From: Ipomoea triloba
Lineage: Eukaryota; Streptophyta; Magnoliopsida; Solanales; Convolvulaceae
Assembly: GCF_003576645.1 (NCBI RefSeq)
Contig: NC_044919.1
Span: 12,461,454 to 12,525,453, forward strand
Direction of reading: 5' to 3'
DNA length: 64,000 bases
This document shows positions 1 through 12,159 of the stretch, piece after piece. Made by a program: the position numbers and the translations under genes. Numbering within the stretch: position 1 is the first letter of the stretch; the number at the start of each line of letters is the position of its first letter. Below the pieces are notes generated by a model that made no database searches, was not told where the DNA came from, and worked only from the letters and a program-made list of their open reading frames with translations.

Positions 1-553
1 GCAAGGATCTAGTCCAACAGCTTCATTGCTTTGAAGCCATAAGGGTAAAACAATTTCAGTTCCTTCATAATTAGACATTTAAAATTCATGACAAATGAAG
101 TCCAACAGAAAATGTCATACCATATACATATAAGCATCTATAAAAAGAATTTCACCAATAAATCAATAATCCAAATACATGTGTGTGTGTGTGCATACAG
201 AAAACTGCTTGTGTGGAACTGAGAAAGACCTTTTAGTTATTTTGGGTTTTCTTGTGCTGATATCCCCCAAAAGAGTTCAAATACTATACTAACAATGGAC
301 CATATAATGGGAAAAGGCAACGAAAATCAAAGACTAAATAGTTCTTGCCATTTGCCAAATCAAATGAAACAAATTGCATTTTATGGATTCACCCATATAT
401 CCCTGCCAAAAACTACTTCTCTGTGAGAGCAGAACTACCAGAACACAATAAAAACCATCAATGAATTCAAATAAAAATTGGTTATGGACAGGTTCAATTG
501 ACAAGGATCCAAATTGCAGAGCAATAGACACCTAAGAACCAAAAAAAACACAC

Positions 554-3378
554 CTTGGCTCGAAGATGACCAACAGGACTGCTAAACTCTGGGAAAACAT
601 GTTGTAACAACATTCGCTCCAGCTCAGACTTGTATGGCTCAGTTTGTTTCAGTTTATCACATAGTATCCCAATTGCAAGGAGGGCACCGTCCTTTTGCCT
701 GAAGGGTTTGTATTCTGGTGCTGATGCATCATATCTAAATTTAATATAAAAAAAACAGAACGTCAAATTTTTGCTGACATTTAATCATAAAAATGCTTAT
801 TTGTATGAATCAGTGGGATTACTAGTACTCCAGTACACACCTCTTAAAGATTTCAACAATGAAGAAGACAAACTTTTGAAGGTTGTCTTTGCCACGCTTT
901 CTTACCAACTCGCTAACAAAATCCATGGCAGCAGTTTTAGGATTATATAGATCCTCAATTATATCTGAAGTGAAGTATTTAGAGTAAGTTCAAAAACAAA
1001 CAAGCAACACAAATGCATTTTAGGAAGAAGCATTGAAGCACCTAATTCTATTTACTTACCATAGCCTTTTCGGACATACTCATGAGGGTCTTCATCCCAT
1101 AGATTTTGATCATTGTCATTAAAGCACATCAGAGGGAACACAATTTCAAAAAGAAGAACATCAAGCTGTGGCTGTAGCATATTGTATGTGTTATTCTTTG
1201 AAATACTGCATGATCAACAATAAAAAGCATTTAGTAATAGAGAGCAGAAAAAAATTGTTGATGCAGCAGCTAAGACAAAAAGAAAAAGCAGAAATAGAAT
1301 CAACAACGAAGCCAAAGAGAGCTGATGAAGAAACAAAATAACAGGAAGAAGTTATCAATAAATTGTCGCAAATCAAATAACGGATCCAGATTGCAATTTA
1401 AATTTTCCATCATTGTGGGTGAACCCGGAATTAAAACTTTCATATTTGCTCACCATTCAGCTCCTGAACAAAACATACATTTATCAACTATAAAAATAAC
1501 AGGAAGAAGTTATCAAGGAATTGTAGTAAATCAAATAACCAGGATCCAGATTGCAATTTAAATTTTCCGTCGTTGTGGGTAACTCTATTTCATATTTGCT
1601 CACCATTCAGCTCCTGAATGAAACTTACATTTATCAACTATTTAATTGCATTTTCTCTAAAAGAAGAAGTGCATATTTGGCCCTTTTCCCAATAAAACAC
1701 TATCTGTAACTCCATTACTCCAAAAATCACAAACGACATAAAAAGAGCAAAGCGACCTGACAACAAAATAGCAAAATAAGGGCAAAGTAAATTAAACACA
1801 CCTGTTAGATAAATATTGCAAGATAAGGTTTGCCACCCTATCAGGTAAATATCCACCAGTGCGGATAACATTCAACATATTAAGGTGGTACTCGAGAATT
1901 TTTCCAGCATAGTTCTGAAACATCTGGGCAAAAGCTTTGTTTTCTGGTTTTTGAATTTTCAGATCTCCAAACCTGTGGAAGATTGAAAATGTAAGGAACT
2001 AAGGATGACAACCAGTTTGTATAGGCCAAGAAAGTCATTAGCACAGTTATAATCACGATGAAACTACCTGGTGTATAGACGGTATAAAATGTGCACCGTC
2101 CACTTTTTCACCTTCCACCATCCCCATGATTTTCTTAGCTCAGGATCAGCTGGCTGGCCTTCCAAGGGAACAGGCCTCTCCAGCATACTCAAGAAAAGAA
2201 CCATCCATGAATTAAAAGTATTTGGATCAAACAACTGCCTTGGAATCTCCAACTGGAAAATAATCAAGGCAAAATCCAATATTACTTGTGAAAAAGTGCA
2301 GAACATGTATTTCATTGTGGCAATGACCAACAAAAGCAAAACACAATCAAAGTTTAACCACCCATGGTGTAGCTACTAACCCCCACCCCCCACTGAACCC
2401 AAAGGGAACAGTTTCCCTTTTAAAAGTCAGATACAAAGAAAATTTTGAGCCTGAAGTTATTGCCTGGCTAAAAGGTAATAGATAATCACTTCATCTTGCC
2501 ATTTGCATGCATGTCAAGAAAGGTCATCATTCCATAGTAGGAGAATATGGCAAACATTTATAGAAGAGCATTTTTAGAACAAGAACATACATATATAGAT
2601 GACCAGAATATTTTGCAGATAAGCCTGATCAGCTCTGCCACTTCAACTTTAGGATTTTCAATTTGAACGAGCCCCCTGAATATGTTCAGGAGATAGGGGA
2701 ACGTCTGTTCAACAATGTGGTGAACAGGAGCTCTCTCTTCATCTGATTTGAACCTGGAATTGGAGTAGAGAACACATCAGAAACTTTACCAGGGTTAGTA
2801 GAAAGAAACTAGATGAAAAAAACATAATTTTTCATAACACAAATCATCACTCGCAAATAAAAAGACAATAAAAGTTATAAATATGGCGCTCTTTAGAATC
2901 ACAAACTCACTCGTATTTTCTTGAGAGAATCCGAAGAACAAACAAAGCTCCATAAGCTTTTTGTTCCTGCATTGCCTGCAAATTATGCTTTACCCAGGGT
3001 AAAAGGGTTGGCCACTGCTCAGGGTAGTCTGCATCAATGATAGTCTTCAGGCTTACCCCCAGCTGCACTCTGGTTACAGCACAAACAAGTTCAAGAGAAA
3101 GACAGCAGTGTCAACATTTTTACAGCCGAGTAGAGAATTGAAGTATGAGTACTCATGCTCTTGTACAAGAATAAATGTTTATCAGATGTCCTAAGTTGCC
3201 TGTGGAGACTTGGCACCTAGCATAGAGAGTTAACCCTTAAAACACACACAGACTACAGTTTTACCCTCACACGTGATGAATGTATAATAAGATCACATGG
3301 TTAAATTATCAGGAAGCTAGACTAAGAGTGAGTTCCACAGAGGCACAGATCAGTTCAAATAAAATGTAAATGTAAATG

Positions 3379-3418
<40 letters not shown>

Positions 3419-4512
3419 TAATAATAATAAAGGTATACACACATACCTCAGAAGTGGAGGCACCTGAGCAATGCAATCAAGAATGTTTTGGCGGACTAAT
3501 TCCTTATCGCCAGGCAGAATCTTTGATTGCTCCCCTACATTCACAGTGTATAGTTATAGATATATGCCTATAAATTCAAAAAACAAATATTAAGCAATAA
3601 AAGTACTACCTGGATCGTGAGGAGACCAATTCTTGGTAGTGAAGTTCTTAAAATTAATACTTGCTGAATGCCGGACTTCAGCATCAGAGGACCCATCCAA
3701 TATTATTTGCAACAACCTCACAACATGCTGAGGCATGTTTTGGACCTGAAACAAGGAAAAAAAAAAATTAACTAATGTGGTATATATGCTAAATAAGTGA
3801 ATTCCCATTTCCCACTACAATGTAGAATATGCACAATAGTAAGTATTAGCTAAAAATGGAACTAAACATATAATCCACAAGGTCATACAACAACAGTTTA
3901 ATAGAGCAAACACATGTTCTAAGATTAGGAAGAAAAATTAGAAAACAATTAAACAAATAGCAAATAATCTGATATTAGAAAATACCAAAATGCTTAATGT
4001 GATGTTAAGCCAATTAAAGCTTTAAACATAAGAATCTGAATTGTAGACACACTATCTAATCAGATTCAATAGGCTTAAGTTCCAAGATTACTTCAAACAA
4101 AACAAACCAAAACATAAATGAAAAACTTAAAATTTCATTCTTTAAAATTCCAAAAGTAAAAAATTTTGATCTTTATAATTACAATAATCCCGATAACTGT
4201 CCAGCATTCCAGACAACGGAGTATATAATCTGGAAACAGATTTCCAACTAAAATAACAACTTTTTTTTGAATTGCCCCGGTAACAAGACGGATAAATTTC
4301 CACAAGCGTAGCAGGAAATCAGCATGCCAGCAAACACAATTCTATCAAATTAACATGATTCACAAGCAAACTCAATAAAACTAAACGCATAAAGCTAAGC
4401 ATCAATTAAATTCAGTAACCACCTGATTGAGCATATGCTCAGCAGCCTTGATTTCATCAGGATTGTGACTGGCAGCACGTTTAAGAACCGCAACCAGACT
4501 TTGAACATCCAT
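554..4512 (-). CDS. SAD2: SAD2-like importin-beta family nuclear transport receptor (5' part of gene, runs off left edge)
   Basis: Ten exons read on the minus strand: 4512-4423, 3745-3610, 3534-3447, 3069-2911, 2753-2591, 2252-2068, 1972-1802, 1205-1060, 964-841, 734-554. All have GT-AG borders and phases that agree, giving 481 codons. The start [14 protein letters not shown] is followed by the importin-beta N-terminal signature ([19 protein letters not shown], then SASINFKNF), then [10 protein letters not shown], the motif [11 protein letters not shown], and [20 protein letters not shown]. The last exon ends SPVGHLRAK. Order and wording match plant SAD2 (Arabidopsis At2g31660/At3g59020 type), the counterpart of animal importin-7/8. 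Known role of the family: HEAT-repeat karyopherin that binds RanGTP and carries cargo into the nucleus; Arabidopsis SAD2 affects ABA response, trichomes and small-RNA function. Family members are about 1040 aa, so roughly the first half is here. Intron 1 (3746-4422) is the longest. No disabling change is seen. Confidence 0.93.
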
Positions 4513-4800
4513 ACTGAATTCAATCACGGTAAATACACAAGAATATCGATCAAGCTCTCTCTCTTTCTGTCGCTCCCCCCTGCCTGCTATGAATACCCCC
4601 CTATATAGCCTATAGAGAGAGAGAAAAATGCTGGCAAAGGAGTTGGCAAATGCTCAGAGAGAAGTGGCGACAACAGCGAAGCGTGTGTGTGTATTTATAG
4701 ATATATGATTAGGGTTTAGGGAGAGAGTATATGCTGACAGTATGAGTATAAGGGAGAGTGGTTTAACGAATTTACTGCGGGTTGACTAGGCGCGTGACAC
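4513..4800 (-). promoter_or_regulatory. 5' leader and proximal promoter of the SAD2-like gene
   Basis: Immediately upstream of the ATG (complement of 4510-4512) lies a CT/GA-rich tract (about 4550-4630). At 4709-4721 there is a telo-box type repeat (minus strand CCCTAAACCCTAA). Telo-boxes near transcription starts are common in plant genes for translation and housekeeping functions, which suits a constitutive transport receptor. The transcription start was not determined. AT-rich repeat DNA begins at about 4826, so the compact promoter may be only about 300 bp. Confidence 0.5.
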
Positions 4801-5007
4801 CCACGACGTGAGATTAGGCGGTTACAATATCCATTTTAGGCAGATACGTTTGACCAACAACTGTAAACCCAATTATCATATTGGCAAATTTGGTAATTTT
4901 TTATTATTTGTATATATTTGTAATATGATAATTCTTTTGGGAAAAATTATCATATTAAAATCATTTATAGTATTTATTATTTGTATATATTTGTAATATT
5001 AAATTTT

Positions 5008-5383
5008 AGAAGCCGGCGAATTTGGTTAATGTTTATTTGTATTTAACCATTTATAGTATAAAAATCTAAAATTTCAATTATTTATAGTAAAAACTAATTT
5101 TTAAAATCATTTATAGTATTTATAAAATTTAATAAGAGTGGAAATTGGCAAATTTGGTAATATTTTATTATTTGTATATATTTGTAATATGATAACTCTT
5201 TTAGAAAGAATTATCGTATTACAAATAATAAAATATTAACCAAATTCGTCAATTCCCACCCCTATCAAATTTTATAAATACTATAAATGATTTTACAAAT
5301 TAATTTTTAAATAATTGAAATTTTAGATTTTTACTATAAATGGCTAAATACAAATAAAAATTTACCAAATTCGCCACTCCTAA
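5008..5383. repeat. AT-rich palindromic MITE-like element
   Basis: The left arm (about 5008-5195) and right arm (about 5215-5383) are near-complete inverted copies. The outer ends read as GGCGAATTTGGTTAAT on one side and ACCAAATTCGCCACTCC on the other; the centre is near 5203. The core motif TTATAGTATAAA recurs many times. The same outer motif appears at about 5529 and at 6865/7050, so this is one member of a local family. A related half-element precedes it from about 4826. No coding capacity. Confidence 0.7.
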
Positions 5384-5524
5384 AATTTGCATATTATATT
5401 TTATACTATAAATGATTTTAAAATTTAAATTTATACTATAAATAATTGAAATTTTAGATTTATACTATAAATAATTGAATACAAAGAATTTTTCAAAAAA
5501 AAAATTGAATAAAAAGAATATAAA

Positions 5525-5726
5525 TAATATAACATTAACCAAATTTGCCACCCCCCTCAAAATTTATAAATTAAATTATATATACTTATACTATAAATGA
5601 TTTTAAAAATTAGATTTATACTATAAATAGTTGAAAAATAAGATTTATACTATAAATGATTTAAAAATTAGATTTATACTATAAATAATTGAAAAATTAG
5701 ATTTATATTATAAATAATTGAATAGA

Positions 5727-5776
<50 letters not shown>

Positions 5777-5957
5777 TGTACTATTAATAATTAAAAATTA
5801 TATTTATACTATAAATAATTGAAAAAAATAGATTTATAGTTATAGATTTATATATATATATATAAGTTATATTTTGTATTTAATTGCTATTCAACTATAA
5901 ATCTATTTTTTTCAATTATTTATAGTATAAATATAATTTTTAATTATTAATAGTACA

Positions 5958-6007
<50 letters not shown>

Positions 6008-6062
6008 TCTATTCAATTATTTATAATATAAATCTAATTTTTCAATTATTTATAGTATAAAT
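5525..6062. repeat. Large AT-rich palindrome truncated by the assembly gap
   Basis: The sequence is symmetric about position 5875: 5690-5840 is repeated inverted at 5909-6062, including mirrored (TA)n tracts at about 5733-5773 and 5959-6002. The left arm starts with ACCAAATTTGCCACCCCCCT at about 5538, the same terminus as the neighbouring palindromic elements. By symmetry the matching right terminus should lie near 6220, inside the N run. The central loop (about 5841-5908) is AT-rich. Confidence 0.75.
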
Positions 6063-6707
6063 NNNNNNNNNNNNNNNNNNNNNNNNNNNNNNNNNNNNNN
6101 NNNNNNNNNNNNNNNNNNNNNNNNNNNNNNNNNNNNNNNNNNNNNNNNNNNNNNNNNNNNNNNNNNNNNNNNNNNNNNNNNNNNNNNNNNNNNNNNNNNN
6201 NNNNNNNNNNNNNNNNNNNNNNNNNNNNNNNNNNNNNNNNNNNNNNNNNNNNNNNNNNNNNNNNNNNNNNNNNNNNNNNNNNNNNNNNNNNNNNNNNNNN
6301 NNNNNNNNNNNNNNNNNNNNNNNNNNNNNNNNNNNNNNNNNNNNNNNNNNNNNNNNNNNNNNNNNNNNNNNNNNNNNNNNNNNNNNNNNNNNNNNNNNNN
6401 NNNNNNNNNNNNNNNNNNNNNNNNNNNNNNNNNNNNNNNNNNNNNNNNNNNNNNNNNNNNNNNNNNNNNNNNNNNNNNNNNNNNNNNNNNNNNNNNNNNN
6501 NNNNNNNNNNNNNNNNNNNNNNNNNNNNNNNNNNNNNNNNNNNNNNNNNNNNNNNNNNNNNNNNNNNNNNNNNNNNNNNNNNNNNNNNNNNNNNNNNNNN
6601 NNNNNNNNNNNNNNNNNNNNNNNNNNNNNNNNNNNNNNNNNNNNNNNNNNNNNNNNNNNNNNNNNNNNNNNNNNNNNNNNNNNNNNNNNNNNNNNNNNNN
6701 NNNNNNN
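6063..6707. other. Assembly gap (645 N)
   Basis: An uninterrupted run of N. It begins inside the right arm of a large palindrome and ends in a (TA)n tract (6708-6739). Translations across it are meaningless. Confidence 0.99.
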
Positions 6708-6740
<33 letters not shown>

Positions 6741-6854
6741 CCACAAATAAAGATTTTGTTTAAATTAGTAGCAATTAAAAAATAACATTTTAATTTTTTG
6801 AAGGGAAAAACAACATAGATTATAATTATTACAAAGAATATAATATAATAATAA

Positions 6855-7070
6855 AATAAAACATTAACCAAATTTGTCACTCCTCTAAATTAAAGATTTA
6901 TAGATTAAATTTATACTATAAATAATTTAAAAATTAGATCTATACTATAAATAATTGTATAAATTTAATTTTACAATTATTTATAGTATAAATCTAATTT
7001 TTTAATTATTTATAGTATAAATTTAATCTATACATTTTTAAAAGGAGTAACAAATTTGGTTAATGTTTTA
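6855..7070. repeat. Palindromic MITE of the same AT-rich family
   Basis: The left end ACATTAACCAAATTTGTCAC at about 6863 is mirrored by GTAACAAATTTGGTTAATGT at about 7047. The interior carries inverted copies of the TTTATACTATAAATAATT motif, centred near 6965. Termini match the elements at 5008 and 5525. It is a non-coding foldback, probably non-autonomous. Confidence 0.75.
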
Positions 7071-7390
7071 TTATATATATTATATATTATTTGTAATAAT
7101 GATACTTTATTTTACAGTTTAATTGTTACTCAATTGTAAATCTAATTTTTAAAATTATTTATAGTATAAATAAAATGGTTACTCAAAAAAATGGTTAAAT
7201 TATAATGTTACAAAACAATTTTTAATATTATTGTCTGTAACTTCTTAATAGGAACCCTAGTGCGCAATTTTTTCCATCCATTGTCAATTGTCTAGTGTGT
7301 GTTTTTTCAATCATAAAAATTTCTTAGTGTATGTACTTTATTTGCTAGTCATTGAACCAACTTTCTCATGAGTCCATAAGAACCAATCAT

Positions 7391-7640
7391 CCATTAAAAA
7401 ATAGATCTTTGGGTGAGATTAATTGGAGAGATTAAAAACGCGTGCGTACATACTAGGCATTATGATGAATGCATATCAAGCATGTGTGCATATTAAGCAT
7501 GTATTGTGTATAACATAGGGATATGCTTAATATGCACACATCATAATGCTTAATGTGCACACATCATAATGCCTAATATGCACACGCGTGTTTTTAATCT
7601 CCCAATTAATCTCATCCATATATCTATTTTTTAATGGATG
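7391..7640. mobile_element. Foldback MITE with about 100-bp arms
   Basis: The left arm starts CCATTAAAAAATAGATCT (about 7391) and continues GAGATTAATTGGAGAGAT. The right arm is its inverted copy ending CTATTTTTTAATGG (about 7640). GCATTATGATG motifs are mirrored around a centre near 7515. A TSD was not resolved. No coding capacity. Confidence 0.7.
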
Positions 7641-9095
7641 AGATCACGCACACATATAGGACCAAGTTCACATGAGAACAACTCCCATGTGAAAAAATAT
7701 AGACAAATCTAATTCGTCCATCTAATATGATCAAAGACGGTAATTTAATAAAAATGAGAAAATACATATGTGGTGGCCTCGCATTTTCAAATGTGCAATT
7801 GTAATTACAAAAAGGCCATTGCAGTTTTCCCCTTTTTCATTAATTTTCAGCATTTGATCATCCTAATAGACACAACATATTTGTCTACACTTCTCACTCT
7901 TATAGCAATTCTATTGTTAATCCTATATGAATAGATAAATATACTACACAAACAAAATTTCACAATATACTACACAAACAAAACTTCACAATATAACAGT
8001 TAAATCATGACTCATATATTTAAGAATGACAATAGAGCAAGGAATATATGTGTTGATGAACCTGATTTCTCCCCATATCTTCATCCTTATGAACTTAATT
8101 TCTCCCCACATCTTCATTCTTATGAACTTGATTTCTCCCCACATCTTCATCCTACCCGAGGTTTATGGGAAATTTTTTCTCCACCTTCATAACTCACAGG
8201 ACTACGCAAGGGCAGGAAATTTACCACAATCATCTTCATGACTATGATCTAAGCAATTAATTGTAGTTTCAAATGTAAATCATTTCTGTCTAACAATAAA
8301 GTATCTAGAAAAATTATGAATAACACGAAACTACAATCTTCTTATTTGATTTCAAATATTTTCCTACTTTAGTATAAGAAACTATTTAAAAATAAACAAC
8401 AACAACAACAACCACCTTCAAGAAAATCAAGTTTTGTCCCTCAACTTCCCAAAGTAAATTGTAAGCAATAAAGGAGTTTAATAAAAGAAGAAAATTCATC
8501 ATATCAACAAAAATATATTTTTTAAAAGTGTTGCAATCAATTTTGAAAATTTTGTAATTCTAACTTTAAAAAGGAATTTGGTCTTGGGGCGAGAGCAAGT
8601 TCAAAGGAAGATAAATAAACTTTCTTACAAAATTCCAAACAGCAATCTTCTTGAATACAAGTTGAGTATAATATACTTCCAATGCTTATCTTCATTAAAA
8701 ATGTACTTTCAACTTTGTAGAGTTGCACCCTCGTCAACATAGAAACAGTTTTTTTAACTTAAGAACATTTTGCTATTCATCTTAAAGTGAATCGGATTTT
8801 TCTTTTTTCTTCAGAAGTTTGCACTTGTATATCTTCTTCTTCTTTTTTAAGGAATCTAATTTCCTAATAAATTTTAGTTAGCATTACAAAATTTTATTAG
8901 ATGCAAGAAGCATAGTCCCTTCCTTCACCCGTGTTCCCCTTACTTTGTCTTTATCGAGGTATAGGATCATGTTTCTTGACAAGTCTAGGTATAATAATTA
9001 ACCCAACGTAACCTATTTGGGATAGCAACATGACAAAGAATATGTGATGTGCATATCTCCCATCTACACCCAAAATTCAATCCCATGATCGTCAT
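7641..9095. other. AT-rich intergenic stretch with a 39-bp triplicate repeat
   Basis: No gene recognised. At about 8068-8152 a 39-bp unit occurs three times (GATTTCTCCCCACATCTTCA and variants). It keeps two reading frames open and creates short repetitive ORFs. These look like repeat by-products, not genes. The minus-strand ORF at 8537-8740 has no recognisable family. Confidence 0.5.
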
Positions 9096-9099
9096 TTAA

Positions 9100-10450
9100 T
9101 TCAAAGATAAAAAAAATTAAAAAAAAAAACTTGGAAGAAAACATAATAACAATAACAATTCAAATTGAACAAAAGTTTAATAAAAATTCAACTTATAAAC
9201 CAACAAACATATAATCAAGTAAATCAATATAAAAATAAACATTAAAAAATCTAAATCATTATTATTTATATCTTTTTTAATTAAAATGAAGTTACCAAAC
9301 ATACAAAGCTTGTACCCAAATCATATTCAAGCCCCCAAGTTTGATGCAAACTGAGGTGGTTGCTTAGCAAACTCCTTTGGCGCAAGCATTGCTCACATGT
9401 TCTTCTTTTGATCCACCTTGCCAAACCCTAGAATCCTTTATATTGTAAGGTAAAAGTAGAAATTTAGAGAAATAAAGTATGAATAATGCAAAGAAAAAAA
9501 GAGACAATTGACAAACTAGAGAGACAAGAGAGGAAGCAAAGAAATAAAAGGGAATAGAGGCGGATAAATATGTGGAAAGAAAGATAATTAAACTTAGGGT
9601 TTACTGATTGCTATTGTATACATGTGTGTGCGCGCGTGTGTATTGTTGAGGTCATGATATATGGCCCAATAAGAAAATAATTTAGCGTATGAATTACACA
9701 AACTCAAACCCAAAAGCTTAGTTTAGTGATAATTTTAAATTGATTAAATGCGTAAAAAGTAAAAGTACATGTAAAATTTTATAAGCGCCAGAGCTTAAAC
9801 ATCAACCTATGATGTAGCAATCTAATCATTTCCATCCAATTTAATAATAATAACAATTCAATTTGAACAAATTTTCAATAAAAAATCAATTTATAAACTA
9901 ATGCATACAATTTAATAAATAAATATCAAAATAAACATAAGAAAAAACCTAAATCATTATTTATATATTTTTAAAATTAATTTGAACGTATTACTAAGCA
10001 TATAAAGCTCGTATAAATTATATTCAAACCTCCAAGGTATACGCAAATTGAGGTTGTTGCTTAGCAAAATCCTTTGATATCAACGTTGCTCACCTGCTCT
10101 TTTTTTTTTAATCTACCTTGTTGAACGCTAAAAACCTCTACATTGTAATGTAAAAGGAAAATTTTAGAGAATTATTGTACAAGGAATGCAAAGAAAGAAG
10201 AGATAATTAAGACGCTTGAGAAACAAGAAGGGAGGAGGGGTCAGAGAAAGAAGACGAAGCGGCGGAAAAAGAAGTGAAAGAAGTGGAAAGACAGATAATT
10301 TAGCTAGGGTTTACTGATTGCTATTATATATACTATTGAGGTCAATAAAGAAGACGGAGCGGCGGAAAAATAAGCGAAAGAAGTGGAAAGAGAGAGAACT
10401 TAGGGTTTACTGAGTGCTATTATATATGAGGTCGTGATATACGGCCCAAG
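9100..10450 (-). repeat. Diverged direct duplication resembling decayed gene 5' ends (two copies plus a partial third)
   Basis: Copy 1 (about 9130-9690) and copy 2 (about 9840-10445) align from AACAATTCAA.TTGAACAA through GTTGCTTAGCAAA to TTACTGATTGCTAT and GAGGTC.TGATATA.GGCCCA. Read on the minus strand, each has a telo-box-like AAACCCTA (9594-9602; about 10304), then a CT-rich leader, then a GTGAGC donor-like site. A short frame ending FAKQ(P/Q)PQFA(S/Y).L..stop follows. Copy 1 keeps ATG (minus, about 9394) and copy 2 has ACG. A third partial copy of the promoter-like part lies at about 10325-10445. The parent gene is not recognised. Confidence 0.55.
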
Positions 10451-10451
10451 A

Positions 10452-10625
10452 TAAAATAATTAAGCCGATCGATGAATTATAGATTAAATGCGTAATGACA
10501 CATGTTAAAATTTATATGTCACACGCTGCTTAGTATAATAAAATAATTAAGCCGATCGATGAATTATAGATTAAATGCGTAATGACACATGTTAAAATTT
10601 ATATGTCACACGCTGCTTAGTATAA
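10452..10625. repeat. Exact tandem duplication, 87-bp period
   Basis: The unit beginning TAAAATAATTAAGCCGATCG at 10452 repeats at 10539 without visible change, through GACACATGTTAAAATTTATA to CACACGCTGCTTAGTATAA. It sits at the distal end of the duplicated block described at 9100-10450. The identity implies a recent event. Confidence 0.9.
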
Positions 10626-12000
10626 AAGAAGCTTTAACTTCCCGCCCAAAACAGGTGTCGCCGCGAGTCAAGCCTTTTCAAGTTTATTTTAGGATTTGGT
10701 TTGCAAACCCCGCCCCCCCCCCCTGCGCGCGAGAGAGAGCCTCTATGCTACACAATTCAATAAGCCTTAGAAAGACTGTTGTATAAGTAGTTGTACAAAC
10801 CCACTTCCCAAACCAATGTGGGACAAAAGCTACTTGAAAGCTTTTTCTCTCCATTTTTCAAACTCAAATGGGTCAACTTTGAGAACCAATTTCTCATCCA
10901 CCCATTATCCTTTGTGAGCGTACAATATATCAAAATTTTCGTCTAACTACTAAGAACCCGAATCCACTTTGACTCGACCCAAATCGAAAGTGGACCCAAT
11001 ATATATTTGTACCACAATATAGCCATTAAAATGCCATTTTATGCTATTTTTTCCAATAGTTATTTGTACAATCAACGCTCTATGGCCATCCAACAATCAC
11101 TCAATTGATTATCCCATATCTAATATAGTTATACTTACTGAATATCAAAATATAAGTGTACCTTAAGATCTTGCAATAACTAACCGACAAGTAATTAAAT
11201 TAATGATATATAATGCAATGCAAATTATCAACATATTGCATTTATACACTTATTTTAGAACACTGAATTTTTGTGATATTTGTTGCATGAAAGGAAGACT
11301 CATACTATAGTTTATTTGTCGATTCTTATATGTTATAAATCATAATATCATAAGAAACAGATACTTTGATGAAATATGAAGTTTCAGTAGTCTGCCAATC
11401 AACGGTTATGAACATCGCATTTCAACAGTTTAGATGTGCATCATTCCAAAAAGACATACACTCCATTTGGTAATCTGGAGTGAAGTTTGGATTAACAGTT
11501 TAGATATATGATTCATATATTATGATATATTTTTGTTTATTGCCTGTTGCCATTATGATGATTTGAATTTTGAGAGCATAGAAACACGTTTGAAACATGC
11601 TTATATGCTCGAATTGTCTTACCTCAAAGTTACTACCCACTATCACACAATGCTTTATGTTGTATGTTAGATACTCAAGGTTACTAACTTTTCACAATAG
11701 TTAGAGACTTACTTATATATATATGAAATATTAACAAAAAAATTAGGCTTTAGATGTGAGTTTTACTTATATATATATACCTGAGAATCTTAAACATTTT
11801 GAAATTTAGTGATTGGTAAAATCAATATGTTTTACATTGGAAAAAATCACAGAATATATACATGTAGATTATAAAATTAAAATTTCAGTGTCAATATTGT
11901 TATGACTCAATGCTTTGATTACATTAAAAGGGATTTTTTAAAATTTCAAGCTCAAGATATGACACGCTTGATGAGTCGCAGCTGGAAGGTCAGTGATCTA
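10626..12000. other. AT-rich intergenic DNA with an LTR-like fragment
   Basis: At 10790-10920 the sequence ACCAATGTGGGACAAAAGC and surrounding context resembles the conserved block found in many plant LTRs. No LTR boundaries or TSD could be set. The rest (10930-12000) is AT-rich without recognisable genes or repeats. Confidence 0.35.
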
Positions 12001-12159
12001 CTCGCCGGCTTTTGATGTTGTTGATCAAATAAATCAGTACATGTGCGAGTGCGACATGAATATATCAAAAGGACGTACATATTTAAGTTATAATCACTAT
12101 ATAATATTTGATGTTATAATTTATATAATAATGATAACAATAATGATAACAATGTTACG

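Noticed and set aside
3376..3430. Regulatory repeat
   Set aside because: Plain intronic (AAT)n microsatellite with no further support.
3350..3573. Poly-Leu / poly-Ile ORFs
   Set aside because: Translation of an (AAT)n microsatellite in a SAD2 intron.
6042..6880. Three long minus-strand ORFs of 232-276 residues
   Set aside because: Almost entirely N; they only reflect the gap and (TA)n.
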